DNA of 11,744 bases, from the NCBI GenBank assembly GCA_037446075.1, contig JBBIJH010000076.1:1-11744 (forward strand). The letters are read 5' to 3'. Below, in pieces: positions 1 to 7,410 of this stretch (position 1 is its first letter; each line of letters starts with the position of its first letter). The translations under genes and the position numbers were made by a program. This DNA is from JBBIJH01 sp037446075 (GTDB lineage: Bacteria > Bacteroidota > Ignavibacteria > UBA10030 > JAHEZR01). A model generated the notes under the pieces. That model was not told the DNA's origin, did no database searches, and saw only the letters and a list, made by a program, of their open reading frames with translations.

Positions 1-504
1 CTCGTAGGCTTTGACAATTCGAGAAGCGCCATCCCTGGAAAGCCCATCGAGCGCGCCTCTCACCTGTTTTCCTACCACAACCTCTGTCAATCCGCGTTCC
101 CTTTCGTCAAGGGTTTCGCCTACGCAGATGATCGGTTTGAGTCCGTGTAACAGTGCTCTTTTCGCCTTGCGGTTCACCACTTCGTCGGTCTCCTGGAAGT
201 ATGAGCGTCGTTCTGAATGCCCTATGATGACGTATTCGCAGCCGACCGACTTTAGCATTCTCCCCGAAATCTCGCCCGTATACGCGCCTTCGTCTTCATA
301 ATGCATGTTCTGTGCGCCCAGCTTAAATGGAGAACCTTTCATTAATTGGCTCGCAACCGTCAAGGAGGTAAAGGGAGGACAAATGATAACATCTACAGTT
401 CCAGGGATCACCTGCAATCGAGACTTGAGATCATTGATGAGCGCGGCCGTTTCACCAATATCCTTATTCATTTTCCAGTTACCCGCGATGATTTTTCGCC
501 GCAT
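1..504 (-). CDS. tpiA: Triosephosphate isomerase, N-terminal 168 residues (partial, runs off the left edge)
   Basis: Interconverts dihydroxyacetone phosphate and glyceraldehyde 3-phosphate in cytoplasmic glycolysis and gluconeogenesis. Translating the minus strand from the ATG at 504 gives an open frame to base 1. The classic AGNWKMN motif is at residues 7-13 (substrate-binding Asn9 and Lys11). The catalytic histidine is His96 in the IIGHSERR motif. The last codon in the window (3-1) encodes the Glu of the KAYE(P) motif, the catalytic base, at residue 168. TIM proteins are about 250 residues, so roughly the last third lies outside the window. The start is fixed by the family N-terminus (MRRKIIAGNWK). 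No Shine-Dalgarno sequence precedes it, and a TATAAT box ends 5 nt before the ATG (separate entry). It follows gatB by 61 bp in the same direction. Identification is secure. Confidence 0.96.
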   Translation of the reverse strand, partial: MRRKIIAGNWKMNKDIGETAALINDLKSRLQVIPGTVDVIICPPFTSLTVASQLMKGSPFKLGAQNMHYEDEGAYTGEISGRMLKSVGCEYVIIGHSERRSYFQETDEVVNRKAKRALLHGLKPIICVGETLDERERGLTEVVVGKQVRGALDGLSRDGASRIVKAYE

Positions 505-509
505 ATGAA

Positions 510-515
510 ATTATA
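510..515 (-). promoter_or_regulatory. Possible -10 box immediately upstream of tpiA
   Basis: Read on the minus strand, the 61-bp gatB-tpiA gap contains a perfect TATAAT whose last base is 5 nt before the tpiA ATG. A sigma-70-type start would then fall at or next to the A of the ATG, giving a leaderless or nearly leaderless message. That would agree with the absence of a Shine-Dalgarno sequence. I see no convincing -35 hexamer 16-18 nt further upstream. AT-rich hexamers arise by chance, so this is only a candidate. Confidence 0.25.
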
Positions 516-565
516 TAGAAGGTTCCGAAGGGGTGATTATGAAATACTTCTGATGTAGGAGAAGT

Positions 566-2047
566 TCATTTGTCTTGGCGCATCTCTTCCAGCTTGCGCT
601 TCAGGATCTCGTGGACGATCTTAGGGTTTGCCTTTCCCCCGGTCAAGCGCATCGTCTGTCCCACGAGAAATCCAAAGACCGTCTCTTTTCCGGCAAGAAA
701 CTTCTGAACCTCTTTCTCGTTCTGTACTAGGACCTGGTTAATCACACTTTCAATTTCAATCTCGCTGCTAACCTGGAGTAAGGCCTTCCTTTCTACAATT
801 CCCCGGGGGTCCTCGCGTGAACTAAGCATTTCCTCAAACACTTCTTTTGCGATCTTTCCGCTAATCGTCCCCTCGTGAATGAGTGTAACCATCCGCCCCA
901 ATCTATCCGGAGAAATCGGAAAGTCGGTGATCGATAGCTCTTTCTCCTTTAAAATGCGGAGCACATCCCCCATTACCCAGTTACTCAAGGCTTTGAAGTT
1001 CTCAGGGGACTTGGTGGCAAGCGCTCGACATGCTTGCTCAAAATAGTCGGCGATCTCCTTCTCAGCCGTCAAAACATCCGCGTCATATCGAGGAAGAGCA
1101 TAATCACGGATCAACCGGTCTCTCCGCTCCGTAGGGAGTTCCGGCAAGCCGGCTCGAATCTTTTCCAACCATTCTTCATCGACAAGCACTGGCACTAGAT
1201 CGGGTTCTGGAAAGTAGCGATAGTCGTGCGCGTACTCTTTGCTACGCATCGGTGCCGCGATGCTCTGATTCGCATCCCAGAGAAGTGTCTCCTGCTCTAC
1301 GACTTCACCATTCTCCAGCAGTTCAATCTGCCGGTTGATCTCAAAGGCAAGGGCCCGCTCCACGTTTCGGAACGAATTCATATTCTTCACCTCGGTCTTC
1401 GTGCCAAATTTCGTCTGACCCTTTGGTCGGACAGAGACGTTTGCATCACAGCGTAGGCTTCCTTCCTCCATATTGCCGTCGCAAATTCCCAGGTAGGTCA
1501 CCAGCTGTCGGACCTTATGAAGGAAGAGATAGGCTTCGCGAGGTGAGCGAAGATCAGGCTCGGTCACAATTTCAATGAGGGGAATACCGCAGCGGTTAAC
1601 ATCGACGAGCGTATCCACGTCCAGATCGTGAATTGACTTCCCTGCATCTTCTTCCATGTGGATGCGAGTCAGGCCGATCCGCTTGCGCGTGCCGTCCTCC
1701 AGATCAATCTCCACATAGCCGTCGGTGCAGATTGGTTCTTCATACTGAGAAATCTGGTAGCCTTTCGGCAGGTCGGGATAGAAATAGTTTTTCCGGGCGA
1801 AGATGGCTCGGGGAGCGATCTTGCAGTGCGTAGCAAGCCCCATGCGGAGAACAAATTCTACAAGCTTCTCATTTAATACAGGGAGAACGCCCGGCAGGCC
1901 AAGACAAACGGGACAAACGTTCGAGTTCGGTTCGTTCCCGAACTTCGTCGTGCACGAACAGAATGCCTTGGACTCCGTTAGCATCTGGGCATGGACTTCA
2001 AGTCCGATCACAGGCTCGTACTTTTCCTTCAAATCCAAGTTTCTCAT
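566..2047 (-). CDS. gatB: Aspartyl/glutamyl-tRNA(Asn/Gln) amidotransferase subunit B
   Basis: Kinase/transamidase subunit of the GatCAB complex, which converts Glu-tRNA(Gln) or Asp-tRNA(Asn) to Gln-tRNA or Asn-tRNA in species lacking the direct synthetase. The 493-residue product has the usual family length. The GatB core begins at once with EPVIGLEVHAQ (residues 11-21). A four-cysteine zinc-site pattern follows (Cys30, Cys32, Cys45, Cys48), then the signature YFYPDLPKGYQISQY (88-102), HMEEDAGKSIHD (130-141) and GSLRCDANVSVRP. The C-terminal third is the helical YqeY-like tRNA-binding tail, ending in a TGGKANP motif. The frame stays open upstream to 2176, but that extension lacks family features and overlaps the DinB-fold gene. 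The ATG at 2047 shares ATGA with that gene's stop, pointing to translational coupling. gatA and gatC are not in the window. Confidence 0.97.
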   Translation of the reverse strand: MRNLDLKEKYEPVIGLEVHAQMLTESKAFCSCTTKFGNEPNSNVCPVCLGLPGVLPVLNEKLVEFVLRMGLATHCKIAPRAIFARKNYFYPDLPKGYQISQYEEPICTDGYVEIDLEDGTRKRIGLTRIHMEEDAGKSIHDLDVDTLVDVNRCGIPLIEIVTEPDLRSPREAYLFLHKVRQLVTYLGICDGNMEEGSLRCDANVSVRPKGQTKFGTKTEVKNMNSFRNVERALAFEINRQIELLENGEVVEQETLLWDANQSIAAPMRSKEYAHDYRYFPEPDLVPVLVDEEWLEKIRAGLPELPTERRDRLIRDYALPRYDADVLTAEKEIADYFEQACRALATKSPENFKALSNWVMGDVLRILKEKELSITDFPISPDRLGRMVTLIHEGTISGKIAKEVFEEMLSSREDPRGIVERKALLQVSSEIEIESVINQVLVQNEKEVQKFLAGKETVFGFLVGQTMRLTGGKANPKIVHEILKRKLEEMRQDK

Positions 2048-2577
2048 CGTTCGACGTATGAATTCCTGATCTTTTCTATTTGCCTCAAGTGATTCACATC
2101 GTGGCCCGCCAGTACCTGTACCATCAACTCGAGTGTCTCTTTTCCCCTTTCCTCGTGGATCCCGTACTTCTTCCATTCGCTAGTACCAAGCGAACGGAGC
2201 AAAACAAGATGATCTCTCCTCATAAGTTCGAAGAGTTTCAGTTTCCGTTTCCAGTCAGCTTTCCGGTATCGCAAGCCTTCCGCCCACTGATCTTGGTCCA
2301 TCGCCAAGAGCCGCGAACCCGACTGTGCAATCACCATTCTGAATCGAAACCCCAAGACGATCTCAGTGTCACTCAAATGCGCGATGATCTGGCCGATCGA
2401 CCATTTTCCCCTTCTCGGGGGTCGATGAATTTGATCCTGAGTCAATCCGTGGGTGAGCTGCCTGATCTGGTCGGCTGTAGAGGATAGAACTTGAAGAGGA
2501 TCTTTCCCGATGACGTAGGAGAGGATTCGCCTCAGATAGGGACTAGCGATCGTCTTAACACTGGTGACGGACATCAT
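2044..2577 (-). CDS. DinB/YfiT-type four-helix metal-binding protein
   Basis: A 177-residue cytoplasmic protein of the DinB superfamily, probably DinB_2-like. Members form four-helix bundles binding a divalent metal through three histidines, and include bacillithiol- and mycothiol-dependent transferases as well as many uncharacterised proteins. The expected ligands are present: His67 in the AHLSDTE motif, and His159 and His163 in GHDVNHLRQIE. The helix preceding His67 starts with the common KWSIGQIIAHL pattern. The start is supported by a very good ribosome-binding site (GGAGG, 5 nt before the ATG at 2577). A second ATG directly follows at 2574 with 8-nt spacing and could be used instead. The stop overlaps the gatB start by 4 nt. 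Membership in the fold is clear. The substrate is unknown, and a thiol-S-transferase role is only one option. Confidence 0.88.
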   Translation of the reverse strand: MMSVTSVKTIASPYLRRILSYVIGKDPLQVLSSTADQIRQLTHGLTQDQIHRPPRRGKWSIGQIIAHLSDTEIVLGFRFRMVIAQSGSRLLAMDQDQWAEGLRYRKADWKRKLKLFELMRRDHLVLLRSLGTSEWKKYGIHEERGKETLELMVQVLAGHDVNHLRQIEKIRNSYVER

Positions 2578-2578
2578 T

Positions 2579-2590
2579 CCTTCCTCCGTT
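2579..2590 (-). promoter_or_regulatory. Strong ribosome-binding site of the DinB-fold gene
   Basis: Minus-strand sequence immediately before the start at 2577 carries GGAGGAAGG, a near-perfect match to the anti-Shine-Dalgarno. It is the best ribosome-binding site in the window and supports one of the two adjacent ATG codons (2577 or 2574) as the start. It lies in the 30-bp gap after the small coiled-coil ORF. Confidence 0.75.
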
Positions 2591-2607
2591 TCAAAGTGCT
2601 TGGAATG

Positions 2608-2865
2608 TCATTTTGTGATACGACGAATGGTCCCTCTCAATCTGCGAGCATCCTTATCGTACTCAACATTGTTTAATTCAACCCTTCCTTCAGCTTCAAA
2701 ATCTGCCAGCCGATCCACAATGCGGACAACTAACCCCATGAGCCTCTCCTGCGTCGCCGCGAGCCGTTCAACCCATTGATTCATTTCACCGATTGAAGTA
2801 TTAAGCTGAAGCTTGAGCTTCATCAGTGCTGTGTTTGCTCTGCATCGCTCGCAGTAGCTCACCAT
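2608..2865 (-). CDS. Small coiled-coil protein of unknown function (probably the 3' part of a split gene)
   Basis: An 85-residue frame not assigned to any family. From about residue 15 to 60 it reads as amphipathic helix with heptad-like spacing (motifs such as WVERLAA and RIVDRLADFEAE), and the C-terminus is basic (RRLRGTIRRITK). No membrane segment or catalytic motif is visible. The ATG at 2865 has no ribosome-binding site. The first dozen residues (SYCERCRA) look unlike the rest, whereas another frame over the same bases gives a better helix (RSHGELLRAMQSK). I therefore think the true protein starts upstream at GTG 2929 and enters this frame through a single-base shift near 2825-2841. The joined product would be about 105 residues, mostly coiled coil. 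The alternative is a genuine short gene starting at an internal ATG. It sits between sucC and the DinB-fold gene. Confidence 0.45.
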   Translation of the reverse strand: MVSYCERCRANTALMKLKLQLNTSIGEMNQWVERLAATQERLMGLVVRIVDRLADFEAEGRVELNNVEYDKDARRLRGTIRRITK

Positions 2866-2929
2866 GAGATCGGAACTCGGGCTTTAGATCCGCTACTTCA
2901 ACGGTGAGGGCGGCCAGACGCTCGTTCAC
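2801..2929 (-). pseudogene. Upstream frame of the split coiled-coil gene
   Basis: Starting at GTG 2929, a 42-codon frame reads NERLAALTVEVADLKPEFR and then SHGELLRAMQSK, an amphipathic helix. It then degenerates into HSTDEAQASA and stops at 2801. The helical pattern continues in the next frame (2608-2865). Moving between them needs one base to be skipped (an inserted base in the sequence, or a +1 shift) around 2825-2841. A GGAGG lies only 1 nt before the GTG, which is too close for a normal site, so the start itself is unsure. The stop of sucC is 8 nt upstream. Either the gene is decayed, or the sequence has an indel error, or there are two overlapping short genes. Confidence 0.4.
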
Positions 2930-2937
2930 TCCTCCAA

Positions 2938-4164
2938 TTATTTTCCCATGTCATCATCCGCAGGCATATGAGCACTTCCAACTATTTTTTTCTTTTTGTC
3001 CTTCTCTGCAATCGCCCTCGTCACTTTCTCTGCTGCGTCTTGAAACGTGTCTGCGACGATGAAGTTCAGCCCTGAAGTTTTCAGCATCTCGCTCGCCTCT
3101 CTAGCATTCGTTCCCTCAAGGCGCACGACAATTGGAACGGAAACTTTGATCTTCCTCGCCGCTTCGATGACTCCTGCTGCGACACGATCACAGCGAACGA
3201 TCCCACCAAAGATGTTGATCAGGATGGCTTTCACATTTTCATCAGAGAGGATGATGCGGAAACCGTTCGCGACAGTCTCCGCGCTGGCTCCACCGCCGAC
3301 ATCGAGGAAATTCGCTGGCTCACCACCCGAGAGCTTGATGATATCCATCGTTGCCATCGCAAGCCCCGCTCCGTTCACCATACAACCGACATTTCCACTC
3401 AGCTTAATGTAATTCAAATTGTACTTCGACGCTTCGATTTCAAGTGGAGCCTCCTCGTCAAGATCTCGCATCTGAACGACGTCAGGGTGGCGATAGAGTG
3501 CATTGTCATCAAAATCGATCTTCGCATCAAGTGCAACAACATCGCCGGCGCGCGTCACAACGAGCGGATTGATTTCCGCCAAGGACGCATCCATGCTGTC
3601 ATAGGCGCCGAAAAGTCCTGTTAAGAATTTCACTGCGCTCTTGAAACTCGAATCCGTCAGTCCAAGCCTGAACGCCAATCGGCGAGCCTGGAAGGCTTGG
3701 AGGCCCAGCATTGGATCGATATATTCTTTGAAGATGAGTTCCGGTTTCTCCGCAGCCGTCACTTCGATTTCCACTCCCCCGGCCGGGGACGCCATGAAGA
3801 CGTTCTGTGAGCGAGATCGATCCACCGTAATCCCTACATACAACTCTCGCTCGATGTCTATACCTTCCTCGACAAGAATTCGCTTCACGGTCTTCCCTTC
3901 CGGACCCGTCTGTTGCGTCACAAGACGCATCCCGAGCATCTGCGACGCGATTTGTCGGACCTCGCTCAGACTTTTCGCCAGCTTTATACCCCCTCCCTTC
4001 CCTCGTCCCCCTGCGTGAATCTGTGCTTTGAGAACCCACAGTTGACCCCCGACTTGGCGGGCAACCTCTACGGCTTCATCTGCCGTGAAGGCAACGCCAC
4101 CGCGTGGTACTGCTACATCAAACTTCCTAAGGATCTCTTTTGCCTGGTACTCATGGATTTTCAT
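2938..4164 (-). CDS. sucC: Succinyl-CoA synthetase (succinate-CoA ligase) beta subunit
   Basis: The beta subunit, with SucD, forms succinyl-CoA synthetase, which links succinyl-CoA and succinate to ATP or GTP synthesis in the TCA cycle. The 408-residue product starts with the family signature MKIHEYQAKEIL. It has the ATP-grasp glycine loop AGGRGKGGGIK at about residues 52-62, the Mg-binding SLAEINPLVV motif, the carboxy-domain sequences VNGAGLAMATMDIIKL and NFLDVGGGA, and NIFGGIVRCD. It is about 20 residues longer than the 388-residue E. coli protein because of a hydrophilic tail containing KDKKKK and DDD. No clear ribosome-binding site precedes the ATG, but the N-terminus fits the family exactly. 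The alpha subunit gene sucD is not adjacent on either side, which is unusual for this pair. A 49-bp gap separates it from pckA upstream. Confidence 0.96.
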   Translation of the reverse strand: MKIHEYQAKEILRKFDVAVPRGGVAFTADEAVEVARQVGGQLWVLKAQIHAGGRGKGGGIKLAKSLSEVRQIASQMLGMRLVTQQTGPEGKTVKRILVEEGIDIERELYVGITVDRSRSQNVFMASPAGGVEIEVTAAEKPELIFKEYIDPMLGLQAFQARRLAFRLGLTDSSFKSAVKFLTGLFGAYDSMDASLAEINPLVVTRAGDVVALDAKIDFDDNALYRHPDVVQMRDLDEEAPLEIEASKYNLNYIKLSGNVGCMVNGAGLAMATMDIIKLSGGEPANFLDVGGGASAETVANGFRIILSDENVKAILINIFGGIVRCDRVAAGVIEAARKIKVSVPIVVRLEGTNAREASEMLKTSGLNFIVADTFQDAAEKVTRAIAEKDKKKKIVGSAHMPADDDMGK

Positions 4165-4194
4165 CTGGGTTTCTGCAGTTTCTTAGTTTGAGTG

Positions 4195-4231
4195 AAAAAA
4201 ATGAAAGGACTGCCTACGCCGGGCCAGAGTC
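4195..4231 (-). terminator. Possible weak terminator or attenuator between pckA and sucC
   Basis: On the minus strand the last codons and stop of pckA can fold into an imperfect stem: GACT (4231-4228) pairs with AGTC (4211-4208), and GCC with GGC inside, with a CTG bulge and a 7-nt loop. Six bases later comes a run of seven T (4201-4195). The stem is short and bulged and the T-run is displaced, so termination would be partial at best. If it works, sucC and later genes would be expressed at a lower level than pckA. Confidence 0.25.
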
Positions 4232-5818
4232 CCGTACTTCGCTCGGCACCCCCTCAGCGAATCTCTCGAAGTTCTTCTTGAATCTACCCGCCAGAACTCG
4301 CGCGGCTTGGTCATAGGCCGCTGCGTCCTTCCATGTGTTTCGTGGGTTCAGGACCTCTGACGGAACCCCCGGACAAACGACAGGAATCTGGAGTCCAAAG
4401 ACAGGGTCGCACACCATCTTGATTTGCCGAAGGACACCCGTAAGCGCCGCCCGGATCATGGCGCGCGTATAGATGATCTTTACTCTCTCGCCGATTCCGA
4501 AGGGACCACCCGTCCAGCCGGTATTCACAAGCCATGCATCCACATGGTGTTTCTTCATCTTCTCACCCAGCATTTTGGCGTACACGGCCGGATGCTGCGG
4601 GAGGAACGGCGCCCCAAAGCACGCGCTGAAGGTGGCTTCCGGTTCTTTGCCTAACCCCTTTTCCGTCCCAGCGACCTTGGCGGTATAACCCGAGAGAAAG
4701 TAATACATCGCCTGCGCTGCAGTGAGCCTGGCAATGGGCGGCATAACACCGAATGCGTCAGCCGTGAGCAGGATCATATTCTTCGGGTGGCCGGCTATCC
4801 CTGTCTCACTTGCATTTGGAACGAAGCTGATCGGATACGCTCCTCGCGTATTCTCCGTAAATGTCATATCGTCCAGGTCAATCTCTCGAGTCACTTCGTC
4901 AATCACTACGTTCTCTAAGAGGGTCCCAAACATGCGGGTTGTCTGGTGGATCTCTGGCTCGGCTTCTTTGGAGAGCCGAATGACTTTTGCGTAGCAGCCT
5001 CCTTCAAAGTTAAAAATGCCGTCTTCGCTCCAGCCATGCTCGTCATCTCCGATGAGAACGCGCTGAGGGTCGGCTGAGAGTGTAGTCTTTCCAGTACCCG
5101 AGAGACCAAAGAAAAGCGCAACATCATCTTCCTTGCCAACATTGGCCGAGCAGTGCATCGGAAAAACACCACGCTGCGGCAGGAGATAGTTCATAATTGT
5201 GAAGCCGCACTTCTTCATCTCTCCGGCATAGCTCGTCCCGCCAATCAGCGCGATCCTTTTATCGAAATTGATGATAATGAAGATTTCTGACCGAGTGCCG
5301 TCTTTGTCGGGGTCTGCCGTAAATCCGGGTGCAGAAATGATTGTGAAGAGATTTTCATTCTGGTGCACCGTGGACATCGGAGGGAGGATGAACATCGTTC
5401 GCGCGAACAGGTTGTGCCAGGCATATTCGGTCACAACTCGAACTGGTATTCGATATCTTGGCTCGGCCCCGAGATAGAGGTCTTGAACAAAAAGCTCCCG
5501 CTGCTCCAGATACGATAGGAGTCGGCGGTGAAGGGAGTCAAACTTTTCAGGCTCCAGCGGACGGTTCACCGATCCCCAATCGACCAGAGATTCTGAGGAA
5601 GGCTCCCTCACGATAAACCTATCCAGCGGCGACCTCCCGGTATGCGTTCCCGTCTTGACAACAAAGGGACCGCCTTTTGCAATTAGCCCCTCTTTGCCTT
5701 GAACCGCTTTTTCATAGAGGGCTGGAACGGATAGATTCAGGTGGATCTGTCTGGTTTGGGAAAGCCCCAGCTCGACCGCAATGAGTTCGTGTGGTTCTCG
5801 GCTAATGTGAGGATCCAT
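4214..5818 (-). CDS. pckA: Phosphoenolpyruvate carboxykinase (ATP-dependent)
   Basis: Converts oxaloacetate and ATP to PEP, CO2 and ADP, the committed step of gluconeogenesis from TCA intermediates, in the cytoplasm. At 534 residues it matches the family length (about 540). Visible motifs are the substrate-binding GRSP (61-64), Tyr197 and Lys202 in the GGTSYAGEMKK stretch, and His222 in FPMHCSAN. The kinase-1a P-loop GLSGTGKTT is at 238-246 (Lys244), followed by the metal-binding LIGDDEHGW (255-263), FEGGCYAK and the ENTRGAYP arginine (Arg325). The P-loop and overall pattern identify the ATP-type rather than GTP-type enzyme. The start lies 12 bp after the pruA stop with no evident ribosome-binding site, which suggests expression from the same message. 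Identification is secure. Confidence 0.98.
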   Translation of the reverse strand: MDPHISREPHELIAVELGLSQTRQIHLNLSVPALYEKAVQGKEGLIAKGGPFVVKTGTHTGRSPLDRFIVREPSSESLVDWGSVNRPLEPEKFDSLHRRLLSYLEQRELFVQDLYLGAEPRYRIPVRVVTEYAWHNLFARTMFILPPMSTVHQNENLFTIISAPGFTADPDKDGTRSEIFIIINFDKRIALIGGTSYAGEMKKCGFTIMNYLLPQRGVFPMHCSANVGKEDDVALFFGLSGTGKTTLSADPQRVLIGDDEHGWSEDGIFNFEGGCYAKVIRLSKEAEPEIHQTTRMFGTLLENVVIDEVTREIDLDDMTFTENTRGAYPISFVPNASETGIAGHPKNMILLTADAFGVMPPIARLTAAQAMYYFLSGYTAKVAGTEKGLGKEPEATFSACFGAPFLPQHPAVYAKMLGEKMKKHHVDAWLVNTGWTGGPFGIGERVKIIYTRAMIRAALTGVLRQIKMVCDPVFGLQIPVVCPGVPSEVLNPRNTWKDAAAYDQAARVLAGRFKKNFERFAEGVPSEVRDSGPA

Positions 5819-5830
5819 ACAGAAAAGTTT

Positions 5831-7387
5831 CTACTTCACCTTTTCTGAAATCGCCTTCGCTTGGGTGAAGAGCAACAGATAATCACGACCGCCAGCTTTT
5901 GAATCAGTTCCGGACATGTTGAATCCGCCAAACGGATGCACTCCAACAAGCGCTCCCGTGCACTTCCGATTCAAGTAGAGATTCCCGACGTGGAATATTT
6001 TTTTGGCCGTCTCCAGTTTCCTTCTGCTCTTTGAGTAGACGGATCCTGTAAGCCCGTACTCTGTATTGTTTGCGATCTCCAGAGCGTGATCAAAACCCCT
6101 AGCCTTGATTACGGCAAGCACCGGCCCGAAAATTTCTTCCTGCGCAATCGTCGCTTTCGGATCAACATCCGCGATGATCGTTGGGCGAATAAAGTAACCG
6201 TTGCCTGGAGCTTTTGTTCCCCCGGACACGAGTTTGCCGCCCTCCCTCTGTCCTATCTCGATATACCTCAAGATCTTTTCTTCAGCAGCTTTGTTGATCA
6301 CCGGACCCATGTAATTACTTAGATCCTTGGCTGGCCCTACAGTAATAGATTCCGCTCTTCTCACAAGAAGCTCCAGCATCCTGTCGTAGCCCTTGTCGAC
6401 AATGATCGCACGCGAACAAGCCGAGCACTTCTGGCCCTGGAATCCGAAGGCGGAAACCGTAACCCCCGCGGCCGCTTCATCAAGGTCCGCCTCGTCATCG
6501 ACGATGATGGAGTCCTTGCCCCCCATCTCAGCGATCACACGCTTTATCCAGCGCTCTCCGGGCTGAATCTTCGCCGCGACCCCGTTGATGTGCAGGCCCA
6601 CGTCTTTGGACCCTGTAAAAGCAATAAAGCGCGTCCTGGGGTCTTGTACGAGTGCGTCTCCAACCGCACCGCCCGGTCCGGTGACAAAATTCACCACGCC
6701 CAGCGGCAATTTCACTTCATCGAGGATTTCCATGAACTTGTAGCCAGTGAGAGGCGAGTCACTTGAAGGCTTCAGAACAACCGTGTTCCCGGACACGAAA
6801 GAGGCAGAGGTCATCCCGGCGAGGATTGCGAGAGGAAAGTTCCAGGGAGGAATGACAACACCCACGCCGAGAGGAATGTACCACAGCTCGTTTCTCTCCG
6901 ACGGAATCTTCACCAAAGGTTGTGGCTGAGCGAGCCTCAGCATCTCCCGCCCGTAGAATTCAAGAAAGTCAATTGCTTCAGCGACATCGGCGTCAGCTTC
7001 CGGCCAGGTTTTTCCAACCTCAAAGATTTCAGTCGCAATCAGCTCGAAGCGACGCTTACGCATCACGCGAGCGGCTCTGAAGAGGTACTCCGCTCGTCTT
7101 TGAGGTTTGACCCATTTCCATTCTTCAAATTTTTCAACCGCGACACTCAAGGCCCTACTTGCTTCATCTCCCGTCCCCTTCTGAAAAACCCCGACGACTT
7201 CATCCGGGTTGGAAGGATTGTAAGAGTTGAACTTTTCAGGAGATCGTACCCCGGTGCCTCCAATGATATGTTCATATTCAGTCCCGAAGCAAGAGGCTGC
7301 TTTCTCGAGAGCTCTCTCCATCTTCGTGCGGTTCTCTTTTCGTGACCAGTCGATGTATGGCTCATTCTTGAATTTCGGGATAGCCAT
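5831..7387 (-). CDS. pruA: L-glutamate gamma-semialdehyde (1-pyrroline-5-carboxylate) dehydrogenase
   Basis: Oxidises glutamate gamma-semialdehyde, formed from proline or from arginine/ornithine, to glutamate with NAD+. The 518-residue product has the length of stand-alone RocA-type enzymes rather than the bifunctional PutA. Aldehyde dehydrogenase landmarks are PPWNFPLAI (catalytic Asn183), the general base Glu287 in AEMGGKDSIIVDD, and the nucleophile Cys321 in FGFQGQKCSACSR. Also present are EEIFGPVLAV and the family-specific C-terminal run NRKCTGALVGVHPFGG with GGRDYLL. The frame is open to a TTG at 7414, but the ATG at 7387 has a good ribosome-binding site (AGAGG with 6-nt spacing) and the expected N-terminus, so I chose it. 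The gap to the upstream stop is 23 bp. No proline dehydrogenase gene is in the window, so the semialdehyde source must be encoded elsewhere. Confidence 0.95.
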   Translation of the reverse strand: MAIPKFKNEPYIDWSRKENRTKMERALEKAASCFGTEYEHIIGGTGVRSPEKFNSYNPSNPDEVVGVFQKGTGDEASRALSVAVEKFEEWKWVKPQRRAEYLFRAARVMRKRRFELIATEIFEVGKTWPEADADVAEAIDFLEFYGREMLRLAQPQPLVKIPSERNELWYIPLGVGVVIPPWNFPLAILAGMTSASFVSGNTVVLKPSSDSPLTGYKFMEILDEVKLPLGVVNFVTGPGGAVGDALVQDPRTRFIAFTGSKDVGLHINGVAAKIQPGERWIKRVIAEMGGKDSIIVDDEADLDEAAAGVTVSAFGFQGQKCSACSRAIIVDKGYDRMLELLVRRAESITVGPAKDLSNYMGPVINKAAEEKILRYIEIGQREGGKLVSGGTKAPGNGYFIRPTIIADVDPKATIAQEEIFGPVLAVIKARGFDHALEIANNTEYGLTGSVYSKSRRKLETAKKIFHVGNLYLNRKCTGALVGVHPFGGFNMSGTDSKAGGRDYLLLFTQAKAISEKVK

Positions 7388-7410
7388 GAAGTTCCTCTCT
7401 TTCGTTTGTT

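Noticed and set aside
2048..2176. A 43-codon N-terminal extension of gatB
   Set aside because: The extension is Gly/Arg/Asp-rich, lies inside the DinB-fold gene and is absent from the family; the ATG at 2047 gives the normal GatB N-terminus.
3599..4039. A 146-codon minus-strand frame
   Set aside because: It overlaps sucC in another frame of the same strand; charged, low-complexity composition; sucC is unambiguous.
6920..7345. A 141-codon plus-strand frame
   Set aside because: Antisense shadow of the pruA N-terminal half; no ribosome-binding site and no recognisable domain.
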